A stretch of DNA of 64,000 bases from Lingula anatina (GCF_001039355.2 NW_019775613.1:526613-590612); one strand, 5' to 3'. Positions 12,268-26,780 are shown, counted from the first letter of the stretch. A program made the numbers and translations. The notes: generated by a model not told the origin, from the letters alone.

Positions 12268-12417
12268 ACACAAGTTGAATAAGTCCAGGTCTAGGACATT
12301 TTAGAATAAATCAGAAAATATGATTTTTCACTATCAATGACATGGGCAAAGAATGTATTATTGTTTGGAAAAAATATCTATAATAAAAATTTTATCTTGA
12401 AACTTTTTCTGCAATAT

Positions 12418-12418
12418 N
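12418..12418. other. Assembly join (single N)
   Basis: One N separates the end of copy A from the start of copy B. Sequence left of it matches about 19768; sequence right of it matches 6392. Confidence 0.9.
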
Positions 12419-12577
12419 TCGAGACTGTATAAATAACACCAACGTTGTGCGAGTCAGAAAATGATCACATTTTTTTAAAGGTGATAATGAATAAAACAAT
12501 CTTCCTTAAATGGCAATTTTTTAAATATTTCCAGTGGCAAAGGAACGCAAGAGACGACGGGCCCGTACTAAAAAAAA

Positions 12578-12579
<2 letters not shown>

Positions 12580-12640
<61 letters not shown>
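12580..12640. repeat. (AT)n microsatellite, copy B
   Basis: About 30 TA units; the equivalent tract in copy A near 6568-6580 is only about six units. Confidence 0.9.
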
Positions 12641-12641
<1 letters not shown>

Positions 12642-13652
12642 CAGTGGATAAGATGACCAGGACTAAAGTTGATGCACAGATATCTATGTCTCCCTCTTAC
12701 AGTTTTTTTCTTCACTGAGATCTCATTGCCCAGATAAACATTGTATTACACATGATTTTCAGTAAGATGCGGGTCAAAATAGTCGACATGTTTTCGTGAT
12801 CTCAGTTGAAGGCATTGAATTGCGTTTACAAGGTTTAATTATTTAAAAACTATAGTCTAGGGCAACTTTATCATGATGAGAAATGCGCTGTAATGGAAAA
12901 TTGCCTTGGTTGGGTCTCGATTCTCTTGTTACACCGTTTTTATCTCCAGCAATTATGTTTGCACCTCTGATTGTCAGTCACCAGTCTATCTCAAAAAGTG
13001 GATGGTTTTAGAAGAAAGTTTCGAGAAAGGTCAGAAACGGATCAATTTAAGGTTAGAATTTGCTAACGATCCATTAATTAATGGTGAATTATTAATTAAT
13101 TATTTGCCTTGGTGGAGGTTAGCCACTATCTGGAAGCTTTTATGTTTTTTCTGGGAGCGAAAGGTTGGTGACTGGGGGTTAGCTCAGAAGCCAAGGGAGG
13201 CGGGTTGCATGTGACCGCTGAGTCCTTTCCTTGACCGTCTTATCGTGTTAGAAGGCACCCACGTGTTAAAATTGAATTTCATCACCACGAGAATGTGCTT
13301 TAGAGAGAGGGGGTTATGTATGAAATGTCGATAGACATACATAAATATATATTTTAATATATTGAAATATATATGAAATGTCGAATCTGTTAAAGTATAA
13401 ATATTTGGGTTCACAAAACCATACATTTTTAGCCGGTGACAGAAAGTCATTATCTCTTCTAAGAGATTACCAGTGCTTATTCCACACTATATCACCGATT
13501 TAGCTAAAAATTTGACTTGATTAAATAATATTGGCTGAAACAAGTACGTTTACGTGAGTCATGATGATTATGTTTGCAGTTCTTTCCCGTGTTTTTGTTT
13601 TGTGATACAGCTAGGTAAGAAGGTTTTGATAAAGGTGATTTGCTTTATTTTG
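12640..13652. other. Segment present only in copy B (about 1.0 kb)
   Basis: Lies between the (AT)n tract and ttctatgccccccttcaaat, which are adjacent in copy A. It has no clear terminal repeats. A short open stretch at 12654-12723 (after tatttcag) and a 102-residue frame at 12906-13214 are visible but resemble nothing I know. It could be a transposon-type insertion in one allele or a deletion from the other. Confidence 0.6.
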
Positions 13653-13854
13653 TTCTATGCCCCCCTTCAAATATAATTTTAACAGCATTATGTTGGCATA
13701 GTATTTTGAATTGTGTAGATTACTAAAAACATTACATTTGCCTTATCCAACTGATGAAGTATAATAAAATCTATTTTTTGACGATCATAAAAATTGTTCT
13801 GTTCTTTGATATCATAATTGAAATCAGCCGTCTTACCAGCATCTTCGTTTTGCA

Positions 13855-14050
13855 AAGTGTGTGTGTGTGTGGAGGGGGTTTCTAGTCGCGCTGACTGTAC
13901 ACATTTGTTGTATTCTTGTAGCACAAGGTATTCGGCGTGGACCCATGGTGGGACTCGATCCGACGCCCCTTTTTTTCAGACTAGGGCAATCCCCCGACTC
14001 ACCTACACAGGTCCAGCGACCGTTGATGAAATTTCTTCTTACAGCGACTA
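13855..14050 (-). mobile_element. tRNA-derived SINE-like element, copy B
   Basis: Allelic to 6780-6985. The B box GGATCGAGTCC (13951-13961, minus strand) is intact, while the A-box-like part (14008-14019) and the anticodon-arm region carry more differences between the copies than the flanks do. Confidence 0.4.
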
Positions 14051-14155
14051 ACTTGACACAAAGTGGTTTTCGTGAATGTTCTACATTCTATATTTGTATT
14101 AACTTATAACGCGTTGAAAGGACATAGACAGAAAATCTAAGTTGTCTGTAAAAAT

Positions 14156-14460
14156 ATAGTTTTAGAAAAAAAGTTTAGAAAAACAGCAGATCTACCAAAT
14201 TTGTTTCCAATGACATTTTAAAGTAAGAATTACGAAATTATTTCAAATTGTTCTTCAAAATTGGGAAACTTAAACCTCACCAAATCTCAGAAATACGCCC
14301 CATAGTTAGTTTTAACATTAGTTTTTAAACCATATTAATCTAAATAAATTGCTACATCGCTAAAACTTACTCAGACGCTTATTGGATCATTAAATGAAAA
14401 TGGAGCATTTTAACTCTTTTACAATGTTGTGAGAACCAAATGCACTTCGTGTTGAAAACT
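14156..14460. other. Segment present only in copy B (about 0.3 kb)
   Basis: Sits between gttgtctgtaaaaa and actgtgccc, which are adjacent in copy A (7073-7090). AT-rich, non-coding, no obvious terminal repeats. Confidence 0.55.
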
Positions 14461-16626
14461 GTGCCCTCGCTTCCGTTGTGCAAATTCAAACACCAGCGCA
14501 AATTACGTTTGCGATATTTATGAAATGTATTAATTTTTTAAATTTTGATAATCGTATTTCAACTGTGTCCTATTACCAGAATTTGGAATTTTCACTCAAA
14601 GGCAATTCAATTGCAGAATGGTCACTTTCTTTTCAACAAAATATAAGCATTTCATTTAACCTCCCCCCCCCCCAAAAAAAAAAGATAATATAGAAAAAAA
14701 TAAAAACAAATAAACAGTAAATATTAAATGAATACAATTAAAGAATCTATCTCAGATTAACTGCAAATAAGACGCCTGGATGAGTTTATAACTGCTTTTA
14801 ATCAGTTTGATTTCAAACACAAAAGCAACGCTAAACAGCTATATACATTTACACGGGCCCCTACAGGTACCATAAGCTTGCTGGATGTCCACTTAACTGA
14901 AGCAATCTACACAACTTTACAGACATCCGCAAACCAATTACTCCAACACACGTACAAATATCATATACATATTAAGCACATTTTAAATATCAAAATGAAT
15001 ATACATGTTCAATCCATGTACATCGTACATGTACCGGTAAACATAGCTTATCAATTAGTATAGGCTACTGTCAGAAAAGCAACCAATGTACATGTAGCGC
15101 ATTCTATATTTTATACCTATATGACCTACAATTACCGTGTTTACATGGGTGTACACTGACCACAACATGCAGTCACTTAGTCCACTACACAGCTTAAGCA
15201 TTTTAACCTTCATTTTCCATGCACAGAATCCCCAAAATATCTGTGCAAGTTTTTACACTTCAATGAGCATCCCCTTTATTCTATTAGAGGAATGTCTCCT
15301 ATACAATACAATGCAATAAAGGTGTCCTGCAATAATGCCCTAGTCAGCCATAACCATGAAGAACAAAACCCAGATAAAAATAAATTACAGCCAATAGCTT
15401 CCAATTAAATAACAGAACTACAGAAAGCCTTTTGAGCATTATGGGAATTTGTGGATAACACAAATACAAGGATATGATGTCATTTCATATCAGAATCATA
15501 ATACTGCAAGGGTGTGGTCAGATGGCATTAATAAAGAAAGAATACTGACATTATGAGGTACATGTATCACACACAAATGGACAACACTTAGGAAAAACAC
15601 ACACAACCACAGGTAGCATGGATAATGAGCCTGGTCATATACCATTGAGGCATGGGGCTACTGTTTCACATTACTGCTGTTCAGTACAAGGTGCTATTTG
15701 ACCATCTATATATTTTTACTTTGTAAAGTATTGTGCTGATGAGAGCTGTTAATTTATTTCTGTTCAATGGTGCTAATTTTGAGTTAGAGGATGGAACAAA
15801 GATGGGCTGGTGACATTTTTTAAACTTAATTCTGTGCTAGGATAGTTTTAATCAATATGCATCAGTTATAAGGGTACAGTGTTCTCTCTGAAAAAGTCTA
15901 GTATTACATAGTGTCCACGGCTTTGTGGCAACTTACAGGCAAATGTGTATGGCACATATTACTGTAATACCCATGGAAATTTTTAAAATCCAGAGAGGAA
16001 TTACATGGTCAGATCAAATTCTTTAAATCTAAGTATAATGTAAATCACTACCCAGCACTTATTAATCTCTAATCAAAATTTTGTCACTTTTGTATCAATA
16101 CATAATTAGAAGCATGAGGACCCACTTATACTTTAGTTAGCAGAGCTAATAATAATACATATACTCACTACTGAACCAAAACATCCATTTTTCTATAACA
16201 AAAATATCATAACATTTTACAACAAAAGCTAATAAAATCAAACAAATGATCTCGACCAAAGTTTGATGACTGTATCTGTTCAGCCATCACTTTTTTACCC
16301 AAAATTAGAGAGCACTGTACAACACATATCACATTAAAGTTTCAAATGTTTTGATACTGGCACATTACTTCAATTCTGCTACGGGGATCCAGGCTGCTTC
16401 CTCTTTTCATTCGTGCTACAGATAATTAAATGCAACACAGTTTTTACATAATATCCATAATCATAATAATAACAACAATGAAGATGCCCTTTTTCTTCTT
16501 AAAATGTATACTTAAGGTGTCTCCATCCACATTGGTGATACTGAAGCAGATAAAACGTTTCTTCAGACTCACAAATAGTTTTTTGACCATATAAATATAA
16601 ATATGTAGCCCCATAAAATAAATAAT
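14461..16626. other. HERC2 3' UTR and flank, copy B
   Basis: Follows the HERC2 stop codon on the minus strand. No protein-coding frame is convincing. Near-identical to 7080-9258. The 3' UTR boundary cannot be set from sequence alone. Confidence 0.5.
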
Positions 16627-19552
16627 TCACTCAGATCCGTACACCAGGTCTCCATCAGAATCCATACTGTCAAAATCATCGGACTGCACATCATCCGTAG
16701 AGTCGTCTTCCATGGGGTCTCCACTCAGGGCGACGCGTGCGTAATCGTCCGTGTCTATAGACTTACAGAAATGTATGGCATACTTCAGTTTCTCTCTTAG
16801 AACTATCTTGCAGGAGTAGCGTGGGAGTTTGAGGAGGAAGAAGCAGGTGTAGCTCTCTGGGAGGAAATGATCTGGAGGGCTGTACTTATCCAGGACCTGC
16901 AAAAGAAATGGTTGGATTTTCATAAAAGAAAGGCCACCAGCCTTTATTACATTTACTGTAACAGGAGCTTAAATCTCGATTCATTTTGCAGTCTGCTCAT
17001 TCCTCAAGTATATATGAGTATAAATTGAATATATGGGCCATAAATATGTTCAGAGTATATATATATAAATTTATGGATCATGTATATGGGTATATATTGG
17101 ATAAATATGAATCATGTATATGTCACACAATCCATCATGTGAAAAAGAATGTTATACTGATACTGTATTTCCACACCAATCATTTAATTAAAAAAAACTG
17201 ATTTCAAGTTCTTTGGTAATAAACTTTTCCAAAAAAAATTTAAATACCTGGAGAACAAAGTCCCTTCCTCTGAAATCAGCAATAGTTCTGGGCAGACGTG
17301 TTCTTCCCCAGACAAAACGTAGAAACAAAGACCTTTCCTGATTGGTGAATTCCTCCATGACCTCCCAGAACCACTGAATCAGAGGAGCTGTTGCATCAAT
17401 GCCTTTGTAAGTGGCCACAGACTTCAGTAAGTTGATAGGGATGTCTGGGCTACCACAAACCTGTAAAGGAAAGAAAAATCAAAATTATATCAAAAGTAAC
17501 TTCTTTTATGACTGTACTCTTCACTGAGATGACTAAATAACAAAATCTTTTGGCTTCATATCCACTTATTTCTCCAGTTCTCATCATATTCTGAGCTTCA
17601 GATTTGGTTTTGCAAACTCAAATTTCCATTTGAAGAAAAACAGGGAGGTAAAATCTAAAGGTTAGAGGTATAATAATGCTTAAAGATCAGTAATTTCGCT
17701 AAAAACTGCACTGCATAAGCATGAAATAAACAACAATTAACTTAAAGCCTAACAGTACAAACAACTAATGGTGGACATCTACAATATTATTATTACTATT
17801 ATCATAATAATAATAAAAATAATAATAATAATTATTATTATTGCAATTATTATTATTATTGTACTTACCATGGTCTCCAATTCATATCCAGTGAAGAGAG
17901 ACAGAAGAGGTACAGGAATAACCCTGGCTATACCCTCTCTCATCCAGTGTATTTGGTCATCAAACTCGTGCAATCTAAAAATGAAAGTGAAACCAGCGTG
18001 TCAGTCACAGCCCATAGTGTGTCCTTATACCAGGTTAAATCCTTTACTGAATACAATTTTGTGAGCCTATTAAGACAGTGCTGTTCCACACACTTGCATC
18101 CTATATTTTTATTACAAAATCATTTTACATTTCCCTGTATGAAAAATGTTCATACGATATTTTAATACATTTACCTTAACTTCTGCAATATAGTTAGATA
18201 AGGCATACTTCACAGACAAGAACACTAACCTGTAATTGAGAGCGAGTCGCACATATTCATTTCTGTTCTCAGTGGTTATCTTGGAGAATTTGCTCTTCAG
18301 ATGGACTTCATGCCCCGCTGCACTTGGTGTGCTGAAGGGCATATCAGCAGCGCTTAAAGCATCCTCGCTCATGTCCTTGATACACATGAGACCTGAAATC
18401 CAATAAAGATTAAGTTAATTTAATGCCTATAAGTACAGTCATATTTATAACTAAGGCTTTGACCTAAGGAGAATTTTAATTATAATATAAAAATCATGCA
18501 CTCTGTGGGGACTCTTGCTGAATGCAATCAGATTAACACATCTCCTCTCGTTTCCATTGTTCCCTTATATTCACCAACTTTTCTGTATCCTGATAAATGC
18601 TAGGAGAAGGAAGGCATGTTCACTTCTCAATCTGATTGCATTCAGCGAGAGTCCCTGTGGAGTTGGATTGATCTACGTACACCGATAGTTTAATTGGGAA
18701 CAAGCTCATATTTACTTGCTTAAACATCTGACCAGATATGCACACATAAATCTGGCCAACTCTGTGGGGACTCTTGCTGAATACAATCAGATTAACCCAC
18801 ACAAATTAATACATTAAGAAAAATAAATTTGGCCACGCCCCTGTACCTGGCACATAGTCTTTGTCCACCTCCTGGAGGTCAGTAATACTGAGCTGCATAC
18901 CAGCCAGCTGTTTCCACACACACTCAGCCAGGTTAAGACTGAGAGGGCTGCCTGTACGGATAGCTATGCCTATCAACATACCTGCAACAGAGGAAACATG
19001 CTTCCCAAGTTATGATGTATTTTTTAAGCAATGCATCTACTAGTACTCACTTCAAATCATCATATGAAGAACAAATAATATTACTATTTTGAATAAATTT
19101 AACTGAAAATTGGAATAAATCTTTTAGTTTCTTTTTCCATTTTAAATATTATATTAACAGATGTAAAGTGTAACATAAATTTTCTGTTAAATAGCCCAAT
19201 GTTTATATAATGGTGTAAAAGTAACTTAATTATCATCACTTTCTTACATAAAAATGATGAGCTCTAAACACACATCTTCATCATGACTCTACACAGAAAT
19301 CCAAACTGCTCTGAAAGCAAAAGAAAAAACAGACACCTGACTACACTAACATATTACCTAGGAACTTGAACATGCTCTGATGGAGGGCAGACTTGCAGGT
19401 AGGGTTGGGCAGGAAGCAGTCCCTGTTTGCCCCTGACTCATCCCGGCCATTGGGGGTCACTATGATGACTGGGGTGGAACCATTCTGTAACTCGTCACAC
19501 ATCTCGGCGATAGACTCACTGTAGCCACCCCCACAGTCATCCACACTCTCAC
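16627..19552 (-). CDS. HERC2: HERC2 exons 74-79: HECT catalytic domain
   Basis: Exons 5' to 3': 19358-19552, 18847-18981, 18230-18392, 17869-17974, 17248-17460, 16627-16896. They encode the HECT fold from the [19 protein letters not shown] segment of the N-lobe (which binds the E2) to the C-lobe. The catalytic cysteine, which takes ubiquitin as a thioester, is in PESYTCFF of the last exon. The tail ends in an acidic stretch of Asp/Ser typical of HERC2 and a stop at 16627. Conservation with vertebrate HERC2 is very high here. The block is repeated as copy A at 9259-12141. Confidence 0.96.
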
Positions 19553-19578
19553 CTGAAAATAATTTAAAATATCTATAA

Positions 19579-19609
<31 letters not shown>

Positions 19610-22600
19610 ATACACAAGTTGCATAAGTCCAGGTCTTGGATCTTTATATTTTAGAATAAATCAGAAAAAATGATTTTCCACTATCAGTGACATGGACAAA
19701 GAATTTACTGTTGTTTGGAAAAAAAATATCTATCATAAAAATATTATCTCATAACTTTTCCTGCTATATATCCTAACTAAAAATTTGACCTTCCACACCC
19801 TGTGTGGTAACATATATCTTACCTACAAACTTGACCTTCCACACCCTGTGTGGTAACATCAGGCTGTCTGGACCAAATGCTGCTATCTTAGAGCACATCT
19901 GGCCAAACACAGACTTTGTTCCATCTGGACCTGCTAGACCACCTTTGCTTCTAGACCGCTTCACCTGAAAGGTAAGCCAAACAATGTATACAGCACAGAC
20001 AACATACCCTAGTAATATGCAATGATTACTCACTAGATTCTAACAAATTAGACTACTATTATATATTGGGCATTCAAAATTCAAATGAAGACTTATATCT
20101 GAAGATGCACAATGACTGTAAAAACAAAATTCACATATTATATTAAACATTAAAACCCTTTCTCTTTTTCAAGTTTAATATATGATGTAAAAGAAAAAAG
20201 CATTGTTCAGATTCTCAATTCCAACTAGATATCAAATAACAATCCATTCATTCAAATGAGGCAACATATATTTGTACAGCAAAAATAACCACCTGTATCC
20301 TGTTCAGCTCAATCACGGGGCCATGCTGACGATCTCTTATCATGGTCGCCTGAACAACCTTTCTGAAAGACGTCTCCTTGGCTGCCGACACCAGTATACC
20401 ACGTAGTGCATCAGTCACCAAGAGTGGACCTCTCTGCTGTCCCTCCACTGCCCCCTCCAGGTCAAACATCGGAATAGACGGACAGAAAAGGTCCGAGAAG
20501 TGATGCAGGAGCACCAGACGGTTCCGCAGCACGGGTATGGGGATGTTGGAGAGGTGGTTGTACTCCATGGGTATGGCAGAGGGCAGACGACTGGTTTGGA
20601 TGGGCTTGTTGGTGGACCAGGCCAAGGTGTGGGCAGAGCCACAGGCGACACGGTTGATCATTTTGCCTGGAAGACACAGAAAGAATACAACAGTCAATGC
20701 AGAATGTATGTTAAAAAGAAAATGTGTATCAGGATAGTAACATATCATGAATGAATGTTTTGCTATGAATATAGAAAAAAATTCTTAACTTAAACCCAAT
20801 TTTTAAAAGGTTTTATTCATGTATTATTTTTTTCTGCTTATCTGAACCATCACTGACCAGCCTTACCAGTGTCACAGTCATACTTATCATTTCCTGAAAA
20901 ACTCTGTAGGCACAGTTACACACTCAAAAGGCAAGAGTACATATCACCTTCCAGGCTCATAGCCAGCAATTTCAGAGAGAAGGGGAGATGTTTTCCGTAG
21001 AAGCGAACCTTTTACCATGAAACATTTTTGTACCTAGAGCAAATTTTACCAAAGTAGATCTTTTCACAGCAAAAAGTGCAGTATGTTTGAACCTTCTGAA
21101 CCCCCTATTGACCTGCCTTCACTAATATGTCTAATAAGCTCCTCAAATGTATTCTACCTCTGCATTCATGGCGTCAACAACTTACCCTGCAGGGCGGCCA
21201 CCAGTCTGGGTCTTTGGATGGCGTTGGTGGTGCCGTCTCCCAGCTGACCCTCGTCATTATCACCCCATGTGAACACCTCACCTGTATGGTGTCAAAACTG
21301 TGTTTATGTGTGTGGGTGTGCATGCACATTTTTTTTTCTTAAAAACAATATCATTTCTTAAAACAACATTTTTTTTACATAAAACAACAAATCCTTTTCT
21401 TAAAACGAAATTCAACTATTTTTATATTTTACAAGCACAACACCTGAATACTTTACATTTCAAATTGTATTTTCTTATACTTCCTATGAGAAAAAAAAAA
21501 CTCTCTTGACTACCTGTGTCAGTGCAGCAGACGCAGTGCAGACTTCCACAGGCGATGTGAACCACATTCTTCCCCTGAATCGCTGTCACACGCTTGGGAC
21601 GCCTCACGTGGTCATCTGTTCCATGCCCTAATCTGTGGTAATCTCCCTTACCCCTAGTTAAATGGGACAATTTCGAAGAGGTATTAAACAGGATTAACAG
21701 GATTTAAGTGCATTTTTCAAGGAAATACTGTTACAGTTAAAAATATATAAATCAATCACTATCAATCTATGATAATTACGTATATTAAGACAGGCCATGA
21801 TGGATGCAACTTGTATTATATTCACTAAAGAAGATTGAGTATACTAAGTGAAAATGCCTTTTAGAAGAGATTATTGTGACCAATCTTTATCTCAAGCAAC
21901 AAAGAAAATGGAATTGTATACCTCAACAGAATTGCTCAAAGAGGAAAGGGGCCCAGTGTTTAAAAAATGTGAAAATGGCAAGCCACTTTGGAACATAATA
22001 AAATAAAGCAATAATGATGAACAGATCAACTTAAATTGCTGAAAAGAAACTCAGACTACTCACCATGTATAGACTGCTCCAGTAGAGGTAAGAGCCACTG
22101 AGAACTGAGACCCACACTCTACCTTTATCACACCCACCTCATGCATGGCGTCTATCTTCATTGGAACTTTACAGCCATCGCTGCCGCCTCGACCTGAAAT
22201 ATAACAAAATTATAGATTTACCACAATACTTTGATCATCTTTTGATCGAACCTGCTGGTGAATGGCCAATATTATGTGAATAGCACTTACAGACATTCCA
22301 AATGCTATTTTTCAGATATAAAGTGTAGGTATACTAACAAGTGAGTCAGGGTTCATACAGGAATACAAAAAACAAATTCTAGGTCAAGGAATTTTGAGTC
22401 TCTGATTCAAATATTTTTCCAGTACTTTTTGAATGCAATTGAGGGCAATATACTGTCATCTTTAAGAGTACATAGCAAAGAAAAAAGACGAGTAATATTT
22501 CATACAAATTTTGCATTTAAACACATTAACAAGGTTAAATAGTCAAGATTTGAAATAATTTTGACATATTGCTAAATGACTAAATTCAATACTTTTCATA

Positions 22601-25600
22601 GGTAAAAATGATGAAATATAAGCCCTTTTCAAGGGTAATAGCAATTCTAAGTACTCTTCAAGGCTGTAAGAGCCCTATGTGTTTTTCTGCTGACCTAATT
22701 TCCCATAGTCTCCGTCTCCCCAGGACCAGACTGAGCCATCATTGGTGATACACAGGGTCTGAGCATCACCACTTCCACAGGCTACATCCTGGACAAAATA
22801 CCCTCGAAGAGCTTCAACCTGAAAGTGTATTAATCAAAAGAGATATTATTTTGTTATAGTATCTTCGTGCAGGCAAGATGTGCACTGTGCTTTGTGAATG
22901 GATACTGGTAAAGTAGACGTGATATTTTATGACTGGCAATTATTGAGAAGTTGAATAAAGAGCACTCACACACATATCAGTGCTGAAATAAATGTTCCGT
23001 TGAGTTACCAATTTATTTTGGGTATAATCAAATATGGATCAATGTAGATTATTACTTTATGCTGACTTGTGAATGATTAATATACAACCAAATCATAATC
23101 AAGTACCAAATATAACTTTACGAAAGAACTCACCAGTTTGGGTTTGAGTTGGTCTTCACTGTCCCCATGACCAAGTCGTCCATATCTTCCCTTCCCCCAT
23201 GTGTACAGCTGACCACCTGACGTAATGCATGCAGAGTGTGCGCCACCTGCTGCGATGTCAACCACTTCAGTGCCTCGCAGGCTCTCTATCACACGAGGCC
23301 TGTCACATGGACTACAATGAAATTGAACACAATTTTACTTTGACAGGAAGTAAAATGTGAATTATTAATATCAATATCAAATTCTGCCTTTTTCCAGAAA
23401 TTCTCCTTTAAGTTACATAACTCTTTGAATGTTGCTGCAGAAAAATCATGCTGTGAAAATTAAGAGGATATTCTTGTTTTGATGAAATTAATGTTCCTCT
23501 CTCCCATGCTTGATAACTTCATTCGTACCCATGGTAATTGTCTTGCATCTAAGTTTTGTCTGCATTGTCAAATTTCCACATCCTTTAAACCTCATCCTCA
23601 GAACAAATAAGCCAAAAAATACCTCACACCATTATACCATATTCCCATGCCCCATCTTTTCCTCCATCATCAACATTTTTCACACCTGATAGGACCTGAG
23701 AACTAACCTCTTATTTCCATGTCCAAGTTTCCCATCCTCTCCCTCTCCCCAGGAATACACCTCTCCCTCAGCAGACAGCGCCAGGCAGTGTTTCCCGCCA
23801 GAATTCACGGTCACCTTGGTGATGAAGACGTGCTGTATGGACTCCAGCAGCGTGGGGCTGGCCACAGAGTCTGAACCTCCAATACCCAGCCTTCCTCCTG
23901 CCCCATAGCCTGTGGCATAGACCTGAATGTTTAGAATGTAAACTGATTAAAAACATAAATATTTATCCAGGTAGATTTATATACAACAAGGTTAACTGCA
24001 GGTTCCAGAGTGTCTGTTTTGTACTAGATCTGTCCATGCTGATGGACATACAATTAGATTCCTACATCAAGAATGTTTGCATTGCTAGCACACACGCACA
24101 CACACACACACACACTCTTTTAAAGTTACAATAAACAGTGCAATAACAGTGTCCCATATTTTACCTTCCCATCAGCCGTGACAGCGAACAAGGTCTGCTC
24201 TCCCCCCACTACTTGTATAGGTCTCAGCTGGGCCAGGGCCTCACAGCTAGAGGGCAGCTTGACCTTTGCCCCTTCCACACCTCCTAACTGACCCCTGTGA
24301 TTGTGGCCCCAGCCCCAGATCTGACCACTACCTCCCCAGGACAGTGTCCAGTCATCAGGGTGTCTGGAAATGGACAGTACATTAATGAACTATTAGGTAC
24401 ATGTAACACTTCAGTATACTCTATACTATCCGTCTTCCACTATCTTCAAATACCAAAATCTTACTAAAATCATATCTGTGACATCTAAATAATACCTGAA
24501 CTACATTATATAAGAGACATAGGTGAAAATTTTAAACATTATATTCTTAGAGATTTTTATCAAGTATTTGCATGAAACTATGATTTATTAAAATTTTCTT
24601 ACAGTCATTTATCTGAGGTGTGTTAACACCACAATTTTACTTAACACACAAGAATATAAGATACACCATCTCCCCATTATACCTGTTGAGCCACAGCAAC
24701 AACTGCTCATCCTGCTCTTGCTTGAATATCGCGTGGTCCTCATGTCCTCGTATCTTCTCATCATCTGGCGCAATCTCCATCACCTTTTTGTGCACTTCTT
24801 CGCAGAAAGGTTGCGGTAATGCTGTGCGATGCTGTAAGGCCACTGCAACACGTGCTGCCATGCAGTAACGACGGAACCACGACCATTTGTGCATTTCAAT
24901 GCAACAAGACAGAGTATCTAGGCCAAGGTCACAAGCAAGGGCAACCAGCACCTGAAAAGGTTAGACAAAATAGAGGTCAGTGACAAAACTGAATACTATG
25001 GGAAATGGAAAACATCATTCATATATGAAGTTTCATACCCACATAAGTATTATTCTTTCTAGCTAATAAATATTCAGAATAATCCAAGTTTTAAATAAAA
25101 ATTTGTCTATTATAAATAAAACAAATACCTTTGAAACAGACAATGCAAACAAATGTATTCGAAAACAATAGGAAACTGAAACGTAACCCATGAGAGATTC
25201 AATATAAATTCTTGTAAAAACAAGCAAAAGTTTAATGTAATCTCCACACATAATCAGTGAAAAGATTTCTGGCCACACCAGCATTACCTTGAAGAAGGAA
25301 CTATGCATGAGGTGTTTCCCACTCCTGACGATGGGGTCTTCATACTCATACTGTCTTTGAAGAGCTTCAGGGAGTCCTTTCACCAGGGAGGCCAGAGCCG
25401 TTCCACTCAGAGACTGGAGTGAATTGTAAAGTAAATTTTATATGTAAAATGTTAAAGCAGACTGATGCAATGCACACTAATAGTTAGGTATTTCTACTTT
25501 AGGGCTTATTTAAACCAGCCTCAAAACCCATCTTCAAAAAGAGCCTCAGATTGACATTTTAAATTAGTCTTTCTGTTTTGTTCAATTCATGACAAATCTG

Positions 25601-26780
25601 CAGTAGAATTATAAAGTGAACAATGATCTAAAACATTACTCATAACACACCTTTTGTAAAACATATCTACTATTCTTATTTAACTAGACTACTTCTGGTT
25701 TTATGAATCCCGACCCCACTCCCAGCCCCACTGCATCCAATCTAAAAAACTCAAATCCAATGCGAAGCAATCCATTATGCAATTTTAACATTTTCTCTCT
25801 TGCCTAAATAATTCCACCATGAAAAACAGGGTTATAATTCCCAAATATACTCACTGATTGCCTTGGTTCATCCAAACCGTCTGAGAAAGGGCTGCAGGGA
25901 GCCTGCATCAAGGTACTAACATTGATCATTGGACCAAAATTTGTTGTCATCAGTTCCCTTAGCTTCTGTAAAGCCCACATTCTTTGTCTAGCACCTAAAA
26001 GGAGAGAATAAGAAATTATATTTAAACTTGTTACAAAATTTACTGTTGATATGATGGCATCATCTAACTGATTAAATAATGATACATACCAACTTTTAAA
26101 TAGCAAAACTGTAAAATGAGATGAATTTCAGTATTTGTGAGTGAAACAAAAAGAATTGACAGAAGAGAAGGCAATTACCTGTTCAGACTAAAAAATGGAA
26201 AATTTCCATTTCTCTTAAAAAATATTGCACATAATGATAATAAGATCATCTCTTTTAAAAGGTAATCCCTTATTAAAGTTGATATTTCAGTTATATAACT
26301 TTAAATAATCTTGCATCGTGCATTTTTCTTGCTATAAATATCTATGCATATTCATCATGACTGTTGGGTCATACACATAATAAACTATATTTCTGTCAAT
26401 ATATCAATTAAAAGGTACTATACCAAGTGAGCTTAATTGAGCACAAGCCGCCAGGGCTGCGGCCAGTCTGGTCACAATGGTCTTGTCCATAGAGGCCTCC
26501 AGCTTAAGGTCCAGCAGGCAAGTGACCAGGTCAATGGAGGGCCTGGACTCCACCGTGCGGTCAGAAAGGCGCTCCAGGGCAGCAGCAGAGGGCATGATGG
26601 GATAGACGGTAAAGCGCCATCCCCAGCCATTCACTGAGCCGTCACTGGTGAATTTCCATCTGAGTTCTTCGCTGTTGATTCTCAACTCCTGAGACCAGTC
26701 AGACCACTCCCGCCCTACAGAATAAATTCAACAAATAATACATATATTAAGTAAATTAGTTAATAAATAGATTATCAATG

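Larger units (their letters stand above)
6392..12417. repeat. Duplicated HERC2 3' region, copy A (probable alternative haplotype)
   Basis: The block begins at tcgagactgtataaat and ends at the N at 12418, immediately after which the same sequence starts again. Six HERC2 HECT exons inside have exactly the same lengths as in copy B. Introns differ by scattered substitutions and small indels. Relative to B this copy lacks about 1.0 kb (B: 12640-13652) and about 0.3 kb (B: 14156-14460). Ending at an assembly N argues for an uncollapsed haplotype. Confidence 0.85.
12419..19768. repeat. Duplicated HERC2 3' region, copy B (continuous with the gene)
   Basis: Same content and order as 6392-12417, but continuing without a break into upstream HERC2 exons. 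It is longer by about 1.3 kb because of two extra segments. Confidence 0.85.

Noticed and set aside
12906-13214. 102-residue frame in the copy-B-only segment
   Set aside because: No family signature; composition is that of AT-rich non-coding DNA.
17768-18064. Frame rich in Ile at 17768-18064 on the plus strand
   Set aside because: It translates the (TAA)n tract and the antisense of HERC2 exon 77.
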